From the NCBI GenBank assembly GCA_033439265.1, contig JAVTVX010000020.1, positions 20,602,001 through 20,666,000 on the forward strand: a DNA stretch of 64,000 bases, written 5' to 3'. The position numbers and the translations under genes were made by a program. Positions within the stretch are counted from its first letter, which is position 1. Every line of letters begins with the position of its first letter. Source of the DNA: Dillenia suffruticosa (taxonomy: Eukaryota > Streptophyta > Magnoliopsida > Dilleniales > Dilleniaceae). Below are positions 1 to 12,485 of this stretch, piece after piece. The notes under the pieces were generated by a model. It ran no database searches. It was given only the letters and a program-made list of their open reading frames with translations, and was not told the DNA's origin.

Positions 1-900
1 CCGAACCGACAAACACCCATAATATAAACAAAAACACGTTAAAAAAAAAAACAATAAATGGGCCAAATTCAATAAAATCAGGATTGAATCATGAGGAGTG
101 CAGTGGAGTTCCATCAAATGCAATGCATATCTGGCATAACTTCTTTATACCCCTTAAAACTAAAAGTTAGCTCAAATAATTTTTTTAAAAGTTATTTAAT
201 AAGGAAAAAAGAAGAGAAACTCATATAAGGAGTTTTTGCTTGATTTTTTTAAATAAAAATATATGTACCAATAAACTTGTTACTAATTATTTTAAATCTT
301 ATAATTTTATTTCATATATAAATATTAAAAAACTTAACTATTTCTACATTGATAGAAAATATAAATTATTAATTTATCAATATTTATGAATTTAAAAAAT
401 CTTTTAAAAAATATATGTATTTCAAATATTTATGAATATTTATAATATTTATAAACTTAATATATTTATTTATGATTAATTTATATGCATTTTAGAATTA
501 ATTATAAAACTATTTAATTTATAAATTTATTTATAAAACCTTAATATCACTTATCTTTATCGTAATGTTACTAACTTAAGTTTTTTTTTTTTTTTTTTTT
601 AAATAAAATAATCATACAAAATTAAGAATTTTTAATGGAAAAAAAAAAATTAGGCCAAATATGTTTTAAAGGACCCAAACTAAATGGGTAAAAGCCTCGA
701 TCGCTACTTGATTACGGAGGAGCGGGTTTGCGGGTCGGACGACAAAAAAGAGAAAAAAGTAAATAAAAAAGGGAAAAGAAATTCTAAATCGTAATCGCAC
801 TCACCTTCCTCTCTCCAACGCGAACCTACGAAATTCTGATCTCTTTCCCTCCTTCCCTCTCTCTCTTCGTTGCTGGCCTATTTCGTCGATCCGAAGATTC
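1..900. other. AT-rich upstream DNA and 5' leader of SLU7
   Basis: No gene is visible before the SLU7 start. The first 650 bases are very AT-rich and include a run of 20 T at 581-600. From about 800 to 870 the strand becomes CT-rich, as in many plant 5' untranslated leaders, directly upstream of the first SLU7 codon. I see no clear TATA box, which would fit a housekeeping promoter; that is inference. Confidence 0.5.
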
Positions 901-904
901 ACTC

Positions 905-3900
905 ATGGCAACTTCTTCAGGTACTTCTTCGGTTCTTTCAAGTCTAGGGTTTTTGCAGGATTAGTTTGTCGTAATTTGATTTTCAGTTTACATTTCTAGT
1001 TAGGGTTCCTGATGTTGAGGTCTATAATTTTCGTTTTATGTTGAAAAAATTAATGTAAATTGATGTTTGGGTTCCTACAGACTTATTTGGAACCAATTGT
1101 GCATCAAGGGGTAGGTTAATTAGCAAATTCTTTTAAGGTTGATTTCTGGAAAACACGATTGTGATAAATTAGCTTGAAAAACCCCTTTTTTATGTTCTTG
1201 TTTTGGTTGTTAAAGTCTGAAGTTAATTATACTTGCCAGCTTCATAAACTTATTGATGTTTTGTAGGTATTTATGTTGTTAAAAAGACCAAGGCCCTTGG
1301 CTTTATTGTGATTGACATGTTTTATTGATTATGTGATTGTTTAAATGGCTTGTAGTGGCATTTAAATCAAGAGAGGATCATAGAAAGCAACTTGAATTAG
1401 AGGAAGCCCGTAAAGCGGGGCTTGCACCGGCCGAAGTCGATGAAGATGGGAAAGAGATTAATCCCCACATCCCACAGTATATGTCTTCTGCACCTTGGTA
1501 TCTAAATGCAGAGAGACCAGTAAGCTTCATTTTTTTTTCGTTTTCCTGAGTTTTGTTGTATTGGTTGGGTTTTGTCGATGCTTTTATGTTGCTTTTGTGT
1601 GCTTGCAAGTTTGATGTGAAAGATTGCATTTTCTTGTTTTTATAGAGTTTGAAACATCAAAGGAAATGGAAATCGGATCCCAATTATACAAAATCGTGGT
1701 ATGATCGTGGTGCAAAGATATATCAGGCTGAGAAGTACAGGAAGGGGGCATGTCAGAAGTAAGTGATCTCTCTCTCTCGCGCTCTCTCTTTCATGCATGC
1801 ACATTGTCATTTCCTTTAGAATTTACATATTTGCTGTGTTGAATTTTGGCATCCATTATAATATGTTTTAGATATATAGATGAATACAAATAAAATCATT
1901 ATCCATACTAGTTTGGATCTTCAGTAGTGAGTTATGAAACTGATATGTGAGTAGTAATCAGAAATAGAACAGGTCATGTGAAAGCATTTTTCTTGTATTG
2001 TGCATGGTATTATCCAAATCTAAACTTTGGCATCTTTAGATATTAGGAGAAGACTATTGATTCCATTTTGTTGGTTCCTTAAGTTCTTGGCCTAGAAATA
2101 TCTAATCCTTCTTCTGGATTGGAAATGCATGGCCAAGGTGCTGTAGTTTGGTTATTTCCGAGGAATGCTGTGGTTAGGTTTTTGGGATCAATGACTGGAA
2201 CTTAATTTTTGACAAGCACTTTTGAGAGAAATTGTATTGGCACAATGTTGATAGATGATGACATGGGTAACTCATGATTTCATTCTTATGTGGGCTTCCT
2301 ATGTGTTTTCTGTAGCTGTGGAGCTATGACACATAATGCAAAGGCATGCATGGAAAGGCCTCGCAAAGTGGGAGCTAAGTGGACAAATAAGCACATTGCT
2401 CCAGATGAAAAAATAGAAACCTTTGAGCTGGATTATGATGGAAAACGTGATAGGTGGAATGGCTATGATGCAGCTTCCTATGCCCGTGTGATAGAACAGT
2501 ATGAAGCAAGAGATGAAGCTAGAAGGAAGTACTTGAAGGAACAACAACTTAAAAAGTTGGAGGAGAAAAACAATAATCAAGATGGGGAGGATGGTGGTAG
2601 TGATGAAGAAGACGATGATGATGCTTTGAAGGTTGATGAAGCTAAGGTTGATGAGAGCAAGCAAATGGACTTTGCAAAGGTTGAGAAGCGTGTCCGTACC
2701 ACTGGAGGTGGAAGCACAGGAACTGTTAGGTAAGAGTTTCATTTTAGTTGCTGTGTTCTTTGATTATCCAATGGAATTAGTTGTTATTATCTATTTGTTG
2801 AACATTGCTTCTGCACTGTTATGTACTTTTGGAAATGCGTTTTTGAAATTTGTGTTGCATGCCAGTTAGTTGCTAATGTTTTCCCCCTTTCTCCAAAAAG
2901 GAATCTACGTATTCGGGAAGACACAGCAAAATACCTTTTAAATCTTGATGTTAATTCTGCTCACTATGATCCTAAGACCCGTTCCATGCGTGAAGATCCG
3001 CTTCCAGATGCTGATCCAAATGAGAAGTTCTATGGGGTGAGTTCTGTGAAATTACTTTGCCATTTTTTGTTAAATTAATTCATTTGTTGTGGTCCTATTG
3101 TAATTTTACTGACACAAACTCTACGCAGGGAGATAATCAAAATAGGGTTGGTGGTCAGGCATTGGAGTTCAAGCAGCTTAACATTCATGCCTGGGAGGCA
3201 TTTGAAAAGGGACAAGACATTCATATGCAGGCTGCTCCATCTCAAGCTGAGCTGCTCTTTAAGAATTACAAGGTTATAAAGGAGAAACTGAAATCTCGAA
3301 TGAAGGATACAATTATGGAGAAGTATGGAAATGCCGCTACAGATGAAGAGATTCCAAAGGAGCTTCTACTGGGACAAACTGAAAGACAAGTTGAGTATGA
3401 TCGAGCTGGCCGGATCATAAAGGGGCAGGTAAATAAGGATTTCTTGTTCATAAGGTGTCCAAAAAAATATTTTCCCCCCTCTAAAATACTCAAATTTTAC
3501 AAAAATCATTTTCAGTTCTGTTGTTTCTTACCGTCTGCTTGGCGTTTCATTTGCTTTACTTTGTATATTATTTTTTGTGCCTTCTAACCTTAAAGACATG
3601 ATATTCTTGTTTTGTCAAAGTTTAGGCTCACCATTTTTTACCTTTCTCATCCAAAAGGAATTTAAATACTTCCCACCAAATTTAAATGTAAAAAAAGGTA
3701 GAGTTATAAAGGACCATGTTTCTTGTACCTCCAAAAGCATAGTTGCTATGAAAGAAGATTCACATAATCAATCTCTCTCTCTCTTTCTCATAAATGAATT
3801 TGTTAGGAATTATGTGGGATTGTTTGCATCATTTAAGCCAAAAGCTTGTGTACTGATGTCAAGAAAATGGATTTTGTCTTTAGTTCCCTTGTCTTTACCT

Positions 3901-6900
3901 GATCTTGGACTTGCTTCAGCCACATTCCCTGAACAGAGTATGTGATTAGAATATGACCTGCCAGTGTGTTGTGTCACCCTCATCTGAAAGCATAAAAAAG
4001 GTTAGGCATGCCACATCCACATGGCATGTTTTACCCATGTTGGCTGCTTGTCACTGTCCAATGCTGCCATTTGACTTTTTGTGCATGTCTGCTTTATTGA
4101 TTAGAATTTTTGAAAATTTGGTTCTACTAACTGTTTTCTCTTTGATTTCATTTAGTTTACTTATTTTTTAGGATTTTTTGCCCTATAAATATAGTCCTAG
4201 ATGTTATCATTTGTTACATAGGCAATTAATAATGGTCCAGCAAATTGAGGTTTTTTTTTTAATTTATTTGTTGGAAGGAAAATTAATTATTAGTCAAGTG
4301 ATAGTTGAATTGAGGTCCTCCTTTCTCCTTTTGGGTGCTCAAATGAAGGGAGGGGGAGTCTAGAACCATCGACTTATAAATTGGGGGGGAACTAGGTATC
4401 ATTAGGTTACAAAGATTAGACTTCCGTTCTCTTCATTTTTATAGGTTTCTACCATCTAGTAGTCATTGCATGCTCTATCCCTGATGGCTTCTTTGCTGTT
4501 TACAACGTATAACTGCCTGATAAATGATGCAGACTCAAAGACACTTGATGCTTGATGTATGTAATAATGGGTATGGCTTTGAATAGTATTAATATTCCTC
4601 ATCATTAAATAGTACCAGGGGAGCATGACGAGGTATGGAAATCATGGAAGAGATGTAAATCATCTTAAATTAGTGGAATGGGAAAAAAATGAAAATTCTA
4701 AGAAACATCCTCTCCTCTATCATTAGAGCATAATTTGAAGCCAAAAAGCTAAGAATTTTGAGGGAATTTCTTCACAATATTACAAAATCAGGGTGAAAGG
4801 GATAATATAGTAAAATAATATCTACTTGCTATGTGCATACTCAAACTACTTCGAACTCAGAATACCTATGCGGAGTTCTTCGTGCTAAGCCTATGGGGAA
4901 AAGTTGCACCTGAGTTGGGTTGATATGACTTCACAACTCTGGTATCTTTGGAAATGAAAGGACAAATTGATTTACTAGCTTTTGATCCTTTTTGCAAAGA
5001 AACCTGATGTTGCCAAAAATCCTCCCAACAAAAAAAAAAAAAGAAAAAAGAAAATGAAAAAGAAGATTATCCATCCCTCAAATGCACTCCCACACAAGGG
5101 GGCAACCCTAAAGGGAATCCAGCCAGGGACCTGAGCTTAAGCTATGTTATTGTAAATGTTTGTTTTAGATTTTGAGTTAAAGATGAAAATGGCATAAAAT
5201 GTTAATTTTCTTGTATGCACAATAGCATCTCTATTTATAGCTTGTATTATTCCATATATGTCAGAGAGCTTTCTTTATGCTGTTCTATGTTTGTAGTTTG
5301 TGCTTGGCGGTTTTGTAGGACCAGCAATAGAGGGACTCTGTTTAAATTGCTTTCTTCATGCAAATGAAGTGATGCCATTAAAATGGTTTTTGTGTGAATC
5401 TTCTAAATGGGCTTTGACTGTATGGTTCCCAGAAGAAGATAGCCCAGTCCACTCTCCTCTGTTGTTTACTGAGTATTTAAATGGGCAAGATCTAAATGGG
5501 CTACTTAAGAATTCATTCCATCCTTTACTTCTTTGTTGTTAAACGAGCGTGTCCCCTTGACAGTGGAGTGCTTGTCTATTTAAAGTGACTGTTTCAATAA
5601 ACAAATCCCACGAAAAAACATAAGATTGAATGTGGATGTATGTCATTTTTCTAGGCAATTGTTTGTATAACTAATATATTTTGTCTTATAGTAGCCAATG
5701 GTAGTCATATTTTTGTCTTTTTACTGCTGTATCTTGTATCACTTTCTTTCAACCTTATTCTTGGCATTTAAATTGGACATTTATTTTTTGGTCAGGAGGC
5801 CGCACTTCCTAAAAGCAAGTATGAAGAAGATGTTTTCATCAACAATCATACGACTGTTTGGGGGTCTTGGTGGAAAGATCATCAATGGGGCTACAAATGT
5901 TGCAAACAGATGATTAGAAACAGCTATTGCACTGGTGCTGCAGGAATTGAGGCGGCTGAGGCTGCTACAGATCTGATGAAAACTAACATTGCCCGCAAGG
6001 AGGCCACCGAAGGTTGGTGATCATTTTTTCCCCCTTTTTCTCCTCCAACGTTATGTGTATCGTACTAAATTATGGTTATATGATTTTGGGAATGTGGTAC
6101 ATATCTGTTTTGATATGCAGTACCTGGGGAGTAGGCTTAGATACTTGGACACCTAAGTTAGGTAGTTTGCTTTTCTACAGATCCTTCATTTGTTCTTATG
6201 TGTGGGAATATTGATAGGTGTAGGTAGAGTAAATTGTAAATGATACTACTAACCAAATATAGAAGGGTAAAAAAGGCATCCGATCATTATCATTGATCTT
6301 CTAACTAGAACTACAGACTGGGACTAAAAATTGCTCTCTTTCTAGTGATCTAGATTGCAAAGTACCACATGGATTTCACAATCCAGATCATGGATTGCTT
6401 GGGTTTAGAGTGATCCTGTTAACACCCTGCTGCCCACTTACAAAAAAAGGGGTTTTGGATGTCCTTATATTATGCTCTTATTCTTTATTGCTTCGTTTCA
6501 TATTGCATTGCATGGAGGGTAAACTGTTTTAACTTCAGTGGAAGAACTTCGTCAATGTCAATGTAGTTCTCTGAGTCTCCTATTGGCTGTGCATCTGAAT
6601 TGGATATACACTTTGTCCTTTTATCTGATTGCATGATTGTGTTTTTTTTCACAGAGATGCCTGCACCCACGGAAGAGAAGAGACTGGCTAGCTGGGGAAG
6701 CGAAGTACCAGATGATCTTGTTCTGGACCAAAAGCTACTTGTTGAAGCATTGAAGAAGGTCTGTTTGTATTCCAAACCTATAGTTTCTTTTTAAATGTTT
6801 TAAGAGAATATCATTTTTTTTCCTTAAAATATATCATGCCCTGATTTAGAACCTATTTTTTTGAAAGTTTGGAAGGCTTAATTGTTTCCCATTGATGCAT

Positions 6901-7141
6901 CAATTTAATAGGAGGATGAAAGGAAGAGGGAAGAAAAGGATGAAAGAAAACGTAAATACAACGTTCGCTGGAATGATGAGGTATGATATATTATATATTT
7001 GTGCAGGACTCTTTTGCCACCTTGAGGGTTTGTGCATTTCCTGATTATTCTTGTCATTTTCAGGTCACTGCAGAGGAGATGGAAGCATACAGAATGAAGA
7101 GAATCCATCATGATGATCCTATGAAAGATTTCTTACATTAG
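905..7141 (+). CDS. SLU7: Pre-mRNA-splicing factor SLU7, complete, 10 exons
   Basis: Second-step splicing factor that, in the known family, helps 3' splice-site selection in the nuclear spliceosome. Exons read as 905-920, 1356-1519, 1646-1758, 2316-2729, 2901-3036, 3129-3428, 5796-6012, 6655-6758, 6912-6980 and 7064-7141. Every boundary is GT-AG and in phase, giving 536 residues, close to the usual plant length of about 535. The protein opens [24 protein letters not shown] zinc knuckle follows at residues 96-109 (C96, C99, H104, C109), then an Asp/Glu-rich stretch encoded around 2580-2640, and a Lys/Arg-rich tail ending DPMKDFLH. The tiny first exon supports this ATG because it joins in phase to the conserved AFKSRED block. 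Intron 6 is large (3429-5795) and holds only stop-ridden sequence. Identification is firm; exact UTR ends are not visible. Confidence 0.96.
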
Positions 7142-7683
7142 GAAGGAATCCTACAAGCTAATTTGTATCCTCTTGTTGGTGAGGCTCTGATCTTCACTAC
7201 TTTAGTTTCATGAGTTATTTATGCCAGAACACAATTATATGGGCAGAAACAGATGTTGGCATCAAATTTGTAATTCAATATGTTGGTAAATTAGTGCTTT
7301 CCCTGAGGATACCAATCTCATTTGTAGTACATCCTTTGGATCTTGTATATAATCATGGAAGGACTTTGCAGTCTCATTGTAAAATATCAGTAGGTGAATG
7401 AATGCTTGTTATGCATGTTCTCCTCTCTTAGTTTTCAAGTTTCTACCATCACCATGTTTAGGTTTAGTTGTTTAGGCTCCATTTGTTTCATGGAAAATCA
7501 CCCTCTTTTCTAGGAAAAGTTTTCCTCAAAACATATTTTCCCTTGTTCCGATGATTTATAGTGTTTGAAGGTTTAAAGAAATTAAAAATTGAAAATTCAT
7601 GTCCTAGAAACCACTCCCAAGCCCATTTCCAAATTGCTGTAAGTACCTCGAAACCCAGTTCAATAGAAGTAATCCAATTTTTC

Positions 7684-7688
<5 letters not shown>

Positions 7689-7759
<71 letters not shown>
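7689..7759. repeat. (CT)n microsatellite
   Basis: Uninterrupted CT dinucleotide run of about 35 units downstream of SLU7. The open reading frame of repeated Leu-Ser across it is an artefact of the repeat. Confidence 0.97.
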
Positions 7760-7761
<2 letters not shown>

Positions 7762-7904
7762 GATGATTTGATTCTAGTACTCAACCTTCCAAGATGAAGT
7801 AATGAAGAAGTTTGGAGGTTTTCCCAAGCATCAGTGTGTTGATGTGGTGAGGCAAGTACGCAGCAGAGAGATGGGCGACCTTGGTGATGGGGTACAAAGA
7901 AGAG

Positions 7905-8051
7905 AGACCATGGTCAGGAGTTCGATCCCTATGGGAACGTCCCCTCAATCGGGCTCTGTAAGCGGTCGATCTAGATTAGTCGGGGCGAAACCCCATATAC
8001 GGGGTTGGGGGCCTGGTCATGGTTCCAAAAGAAAAAAAAAAAAAAAAAAAA
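7905..8051 (+). mobile_element. SINE-like element with poly(A) tail
   Basis: A pol III B-box-like motif (GAGTTCGATCC) near 7918 is followed by a core with GATTAGTCGG near 7974, then an A-rich tail at 8031-8050. The same core recurs at about 9010-9055 (inverted), 24970-25010 and 43345-43380, so it behaves as a dispersed short repeat. Flanks read CAAAGAAGAGAGACC on the left and CAAAGGGGAGAGAGGACC on the right, a weak target duplication. There is no good A box, so the copy is probably 5'-truncated. Confidence 0.5.
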
Positions 8052-8579
8052 CCAAAGGGGAGAGAGGACCCTGGCAATGATCAATGGGGTTCAAAGATGA
8101 GAGAGATGTTGGTGATGAGAGGAGAAAAAATGGGGCGGGTATGAGATACTCCAAAAGATGACTTTCATTCCTTGAATTTGGGTCTTTCTTCAATTGGAGT
8201 TGAACTTGGATCTGTATTCAATCGATGTAGTCCCTTTTTTCCCCTTGATCAATGTTCTTTGACAGCCGAACACCAGAAATTGCGAAAAATATCTACCAAA
8301 CGAATGTTACCATAAAACAAAGGAGCCTAGGCAATTCACCATATTGTTGACTTCCTGTAGATATTTAACTTACATTTCATAGTTTATGCCTTTGATCCGT
8401 TCCTGTATCTATGTCATGGTCTGCATCAATGCACACACCAATTAGATTCAAGTTCAAGGGATATGATCTTGTTTATGTATTGGTATTGGCTTAGCTAATT
8501 CCTTTTCATCATCCACTCCATATTTACACGGGGAGAAGGGGGTGGGGGAATCAAGCACAAGGTGGGTGCTGTGAACATC

Positions 8580-8995
8580 CTAGTATGACAAGCCATGAGC
8601 TAAGATCTCTTGAAGCTACATCTCTGCTCGGAATTCACAATAAATTCTTCTGCTCTTGCATCTATTCCATGCATCTGTGGTGATGCCAATCCTAACGATT
8701 CCCATATATCATCTGCTGCCAAATTACTGGTTTCAGAGCCTGATGTGCTTGCTTTGCTTTTGTTCGGTGATGAGGGCTCATCAAGGAGCTTAATTTTTGT
8801 GTTGTTGACCGGAGTATCTTCTTCTGATAACTTTTTAGCTGTTTTGGCTGATGATTTGATGTGCTTCTTTATGGCTTGTCCTATAAACAGCTCATCGACA
8901 TAGACTGCTGCAGCCCTCCTTTGGAGGCGGTGGCATGGTTGAAAACGGAAGCGAATTGTTTGTGAAGGTTGGAACAGCCATCTCTTCCGACGGGG
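8580..8995 (-). pseudogene. Decayed tail of a DUF761-type (cotton-fibre-like) protein gene
   Basis: On the minus strand an open frame runs from about 8995 to 8600 without a clear start. It contains VYVDELFIGQAIKKHIKSS and then DDIWESLGLASPQMHGIDAR followed by AEEFI. The last block matches the C-terminal signature of the plant DUF761 family as I remember it (IDARAEEFI..FRAEM.LQ). After AEEFI the continuation EFRAEM and LQEIL lies in another frame, with an in-frame TAG between them, so the copy carries a frameshift and a stop. Its 5' side abuts a SINE-like repeat and no upstream exon is seen. The family call is from memory of the motif; a real, poorly conserved short gene cannot be excluded. 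Confidence 0.45.
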
Positions 8996-8999
8996 GCGA

Positions 9000-9250
9000 C
9001 GCTTATGTGCAACAATATCCGGTATCTGGGATTTCGTCCTAATTAATCCGAACAGACCGTTGCAGTGGCTCTTTTTCGGAGGGCGAGTTTCCTAATGGGA
9101 AACGCTCCATACACATCAGAGCCCGATACTTCCAATGGGAGTCGAACCTTGGTCATGTTTTAAAAAACTCAATCCCACGTTTAGTTGAGCAAACCCAGTT
9201 CCGCGACCTATGTGACGCAACTGTTTTAGGCGTATGCCCTTTTTTTTTTT
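9000..9250 (-). mobile_element. SINE-like element, inverted copy
   Basis: Read on the minus strand, this has a B-box-like motif (AAGGTTCGACTCCC), the phrase ATCGGGCTC shared with the copy at 7905-8051, and the core GATTAATTAGGACG followed by AGATACCGGAT. The poly-T at 9241-9251 lies on the minus-strand 5' side, so it is not this element's tail. Boundaries are approximate. Confidence 0.42.
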
Positions 9251-9251
9251 T

Positions 9252-10480
9252 ATTAATTCAATTTTTTCTTTAATCATCAGACTTTAGCTTTGTAGCCTAG
9301 ATAAGATGTTTATCCTAACTAATAAGTTTATTGAATTGAAGATTCAAGAAACCCTGATTGCTCTCCACGTAAGCTCCGTTGTATTTATGTAGGTCTCGAT
9401 TCGCCCGAGGAACCAATAGCCCAAGTAAAGTGATAAACAAGACCACTTGTCTTCTGTCTTTGTCCTATGCGTCCCCTCCCCCAACTTTTGTGTGTGTGTG
9501 TGTGTCATGCGGGGGAGTTATGTTGATCAATAAATGGTTGATGCAAAGGTCCTATACAGGTTTCAGGAAGTGGGGAAAAGGGGAAAGGAAAATGGTAAGA
9601 AGAAGCCTTATGTTAAGCACTATTGTTTCTAAAATCTGAATTCATTTTAAAAATAATAATAAGAATAAAGGAGCAGCTTTCGGGATAAATTTGTCATCCT
9701 AAATCACCATTTCATCACAGCGACTAGCAGAAAAATAAGGAACTTTTAACCCAAATATAAATGATACAATGGTGAAGGCTAACAACGAATAAATAGCATT
9801 ATCCATCATCCAAACATATCCAAGAAACCAGCAGCAGAGTGAGAGCAAAATAACATCAACCATTAAAAAAGAAGAAAGAAAAGAAAAAAAAAATCTCGGG
9901 ACATCTGCATCTTTGAGGAATAAGAAGGCCAGAGCTCAGCAAAATCTATACCCGAAATAAAATTTATGTGAGAAATTGGAGGGATATTTGTGTGATGTGC
10001 AAGTTTATTGCTCTTAAATATAGAAAATAGTGTGACGGTCTTGATCTTGGTTACCTGGATTAAACATATGGCAAAGGAACTTGTTTGTCTTGTATAAATA
10101 TTAAGGCATCCTCTTTTTTTTTTTTTTTTTTGGTGCTATTAAGGCATCCTATTATTGATTAACCAAATGAAGAAAAGGCTGATTTTTTTTTGTCATGAAT
10201 AACCAGAAACTATAATGGAAGAGTAGTGAAAGACCTTTTTTTGGGTGGGGGGGTTGATGTCTGCATAAACATGGGTGATAATTAGCTATCTCTTATGATT
10301 TAACCATGTACATGATGACAAATGATTGAATCATACCACAAGGTTTTACATGCCTACACTATACAAATGATTTGTGGTTTATTGTGTCTACTGAATGGAT
10401 GAAACTAATGTCCTTTGAAAGGATAATTCTCGTACTTCTCACTTTTATTTGAAAGTAAAAAAGGAGAAAATCAAATCATC
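9252..10480. other. Intergenic, nothing recognised
   Basis: Mixed AT-rich sequence with a short GT run near 9490, an A/G-rich stretch near 9870-9895 and a poly-T at about 10112-10130. Short open frames show no recognisable motif or splice pattern. Confidence 0.5.
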
Positions 10481-10490
10481 CACCAGAGCC

Positions 10491-10630
10491 CATGCAACCT
10501 GTTGGCTATCTCAATTAAGGCAAGCTGGCAAATGGTGTTAACAGAAGACACTTTACCATGCAAAAACAACAGGCCCAAACTGCCACTTAGCCCAACACCT
10601 TTTCCTACAAGCCTTACACCACTATAAAAG
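10491..10630 (+). promoter_or_regulatory. RY/legumin-box and TATA promoter of 11S copy 1
   Basis: CATGCAA at 10491-10497 and CATGCAAA at 10558-10565 are RY-type seed elements, which in known legumin genes bind B3 factors such as ABI3/FUS3. TATAAA lies at 10623-10628, about 70 bases before the ATG. The block resembles the one before copy 2 (14196-14276) and so predates the duplication. Confidence 0.7.
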
Positions 10631-10697
10631 GCGGCCTCTCTAGCCCCACCCATTACATCACCTCTCCAACACAACAATTTCCCTTACAAGAGAAGCA

Positions 10698-12485
10698 ATG
10701 GCTACTAGGTTGCTGAGCACCATCCTGGTTTCTCTGCTTGTATCTTCTGCATTGGGGGAGAGATGCGAGGAGAGCCCTCTCACCAAAGCCCAGCAATGCC
10801 GACTTCACCGATTGGCAGCTACCTAACCTTCTCAAAGGATCCAGCATGAGGGAGGTGTGACAGAGCTGTGGGATGACAATGATGATCAATTCCAATGTGC
10901 TGGAGTTTCTGCAAGCAGAAACATTTTGGATTCAAATTCTCTGTCTCTCCCCAACTTCCAGCCCATGCCACGCTTGGTTTACATTGAGAAGGGTCACCTC
11001 ACTTTCATGGTTGAGGTGTCCACTCATCACCAGCATCTTTAGCATGACAAATATCTTTCTCAGAATCCTCCAAAGGACAAGTTAACCGAGCATAATGTTG
11101 TTTGCAGGTCAAGGCTTGATCTCGGCAATCTATCCAGGATGCGCAGAGACGTATCACTCACAGGAAGCTGGTCCAAGAGGTCAACAGCAAGTAGGGCAAC
11201 AACCGGACAGAGAAGTGGCAGAGACTTGCACCAGAAGGTGCACCGCATCCGTCAGGGTGACATTATTGCCCTTCCAGCCAGTGCAGCCCACTGGTGCTAC
11301 AATGATGGGGATGAAGAACTTGTTGCCATCTCTGTCTCTGATATCAACCATCAGAACAACCAACTTGACCAGAAGAAACTAAGGGTATATCATCACTCAC
11401 ACCTCCTAAACCCACTAGTATTTCTCTCTAATTATGATAACTAACAGCTAGATGCATATAACACTCACCGAATTGGTAAAATAGGGAACTGAATTTCCTC
11501 AGGAACGATAGTTTTCGTAATATGCCTATTTTGTTGTGAATGTAGCAATTTTATTTGGCAGGTTCATTTCCAAGGCAAAGCCAAAGCCAGAGTGAGAGGG
11601 AATCACAACTGAGGGAAAAATTCCAGAACATATTCAATGCTTTTGATGAGCAGATGTTGGCCGAAGCACTCAATGTCCCAAGAGAGGTTGTGAGAAGGAT
11701 GCAGAATGTAGACGAGCGTGGCTTCATTGTCAAGGTCAGACAAGGGATGGCCATGATCAGGCCCGACGAGGAAGAGGAGCCATTCAGACTCCCAAATGGG
11801 CTTGAAGAGGAATTTTGTACCATGAAAATTAGGCAAAACCTTGACAACATTAAGGAAGCCGATGTCTACTCTAGGCAAGCTGGATGACTTGTCCAAGTTA
11901 ACTTGCAAAAGCTTTCCATCCTTCGATTCATGGACATGAGCGCCGAGAAAGGAAACCTTTACCCGGTAAATTTTCACCATTTGACCATTCTCTCTAATGC
12001 ACAACAGCATTCTTACCAAAACTAGAGAGTACCAAATAATGTCAAATCATGAAAAATTGTATAAAATTAATAGTGTGACAAATACTTTTACTCCTCTTAT
12101 GTAGAATGCGTTGTACACGCCCCATTGGAATGCACATGGCCACACAGTGGTTTACGTGACACAAGGTGAAGCTCGAGTCCAAGTTGTGTCTAATAACGGC
12201 CAGAATGTGATGGATAGCAGTGTGAAACGTGGTGAATTGTTTGTAATTCCTCAGTTCTTCACTTCCATGCTCAAGGCTGGAAACAATGGATGCCAATTCG
12301 TGGCAATGAAGACAACAAGCCTGCCAATGAAAAACCGCCTTGCTGGATACACCTCAGTTTTCAGGGCAATGCCTAACCAAGTGATTGTAGAGTCATACCA
12401 AGTTTCACCCTCACAAGCTCAAGATTTGAAGTACAATAGGCTTCATCAGACTCTCTTTATGCCTCCTACACAAAGGTCATCTTAA
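10698..12485 (+). pseudogene. 11S globulin (legumin-type) copy 1, disabled
   Basis: Same four-exon layout as the intact copy at 14346. Exons are about 10698-10992, 11108-11384, 11546-11965 and 12105-12485. It keeps a signal peptide (MATRLLSTILVSLLVSSALG), the acidic chain, the NGLEEEFC cleavage region and the basic chain. Several lesions disable it. CAA to TAA falls at codon 43 (10824-10826). A one-base loss in exon 2 (near 11201) shifts the frame relative to copy 2. CGA to TGA occurs at 11885-11887 in exon 3. Nine bases just after the first GT of intron 1 are missing, changing the donor from GTAAG to GTCAC. A polypeptide could end after 42 residues, mostly signal peptide. Sequence is otherwise very close to copy 2, so inactivation looks recent. 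The lesions could be assembly errors, but four independent ones make that unlikely. Confidence 0.9.

Noticed and set aside
3429..5795. Possible gene inside the large SLU7 intron
   Set aside because: Open frames of 60-122 codons lack motifs and the flanking SLU7 exons join perfectly in phase, so this is intron.
7561..7797. ORF dominated by repeated Leu-Ser
   Set aside because: It is the (CT)n microsatellite read as protein.
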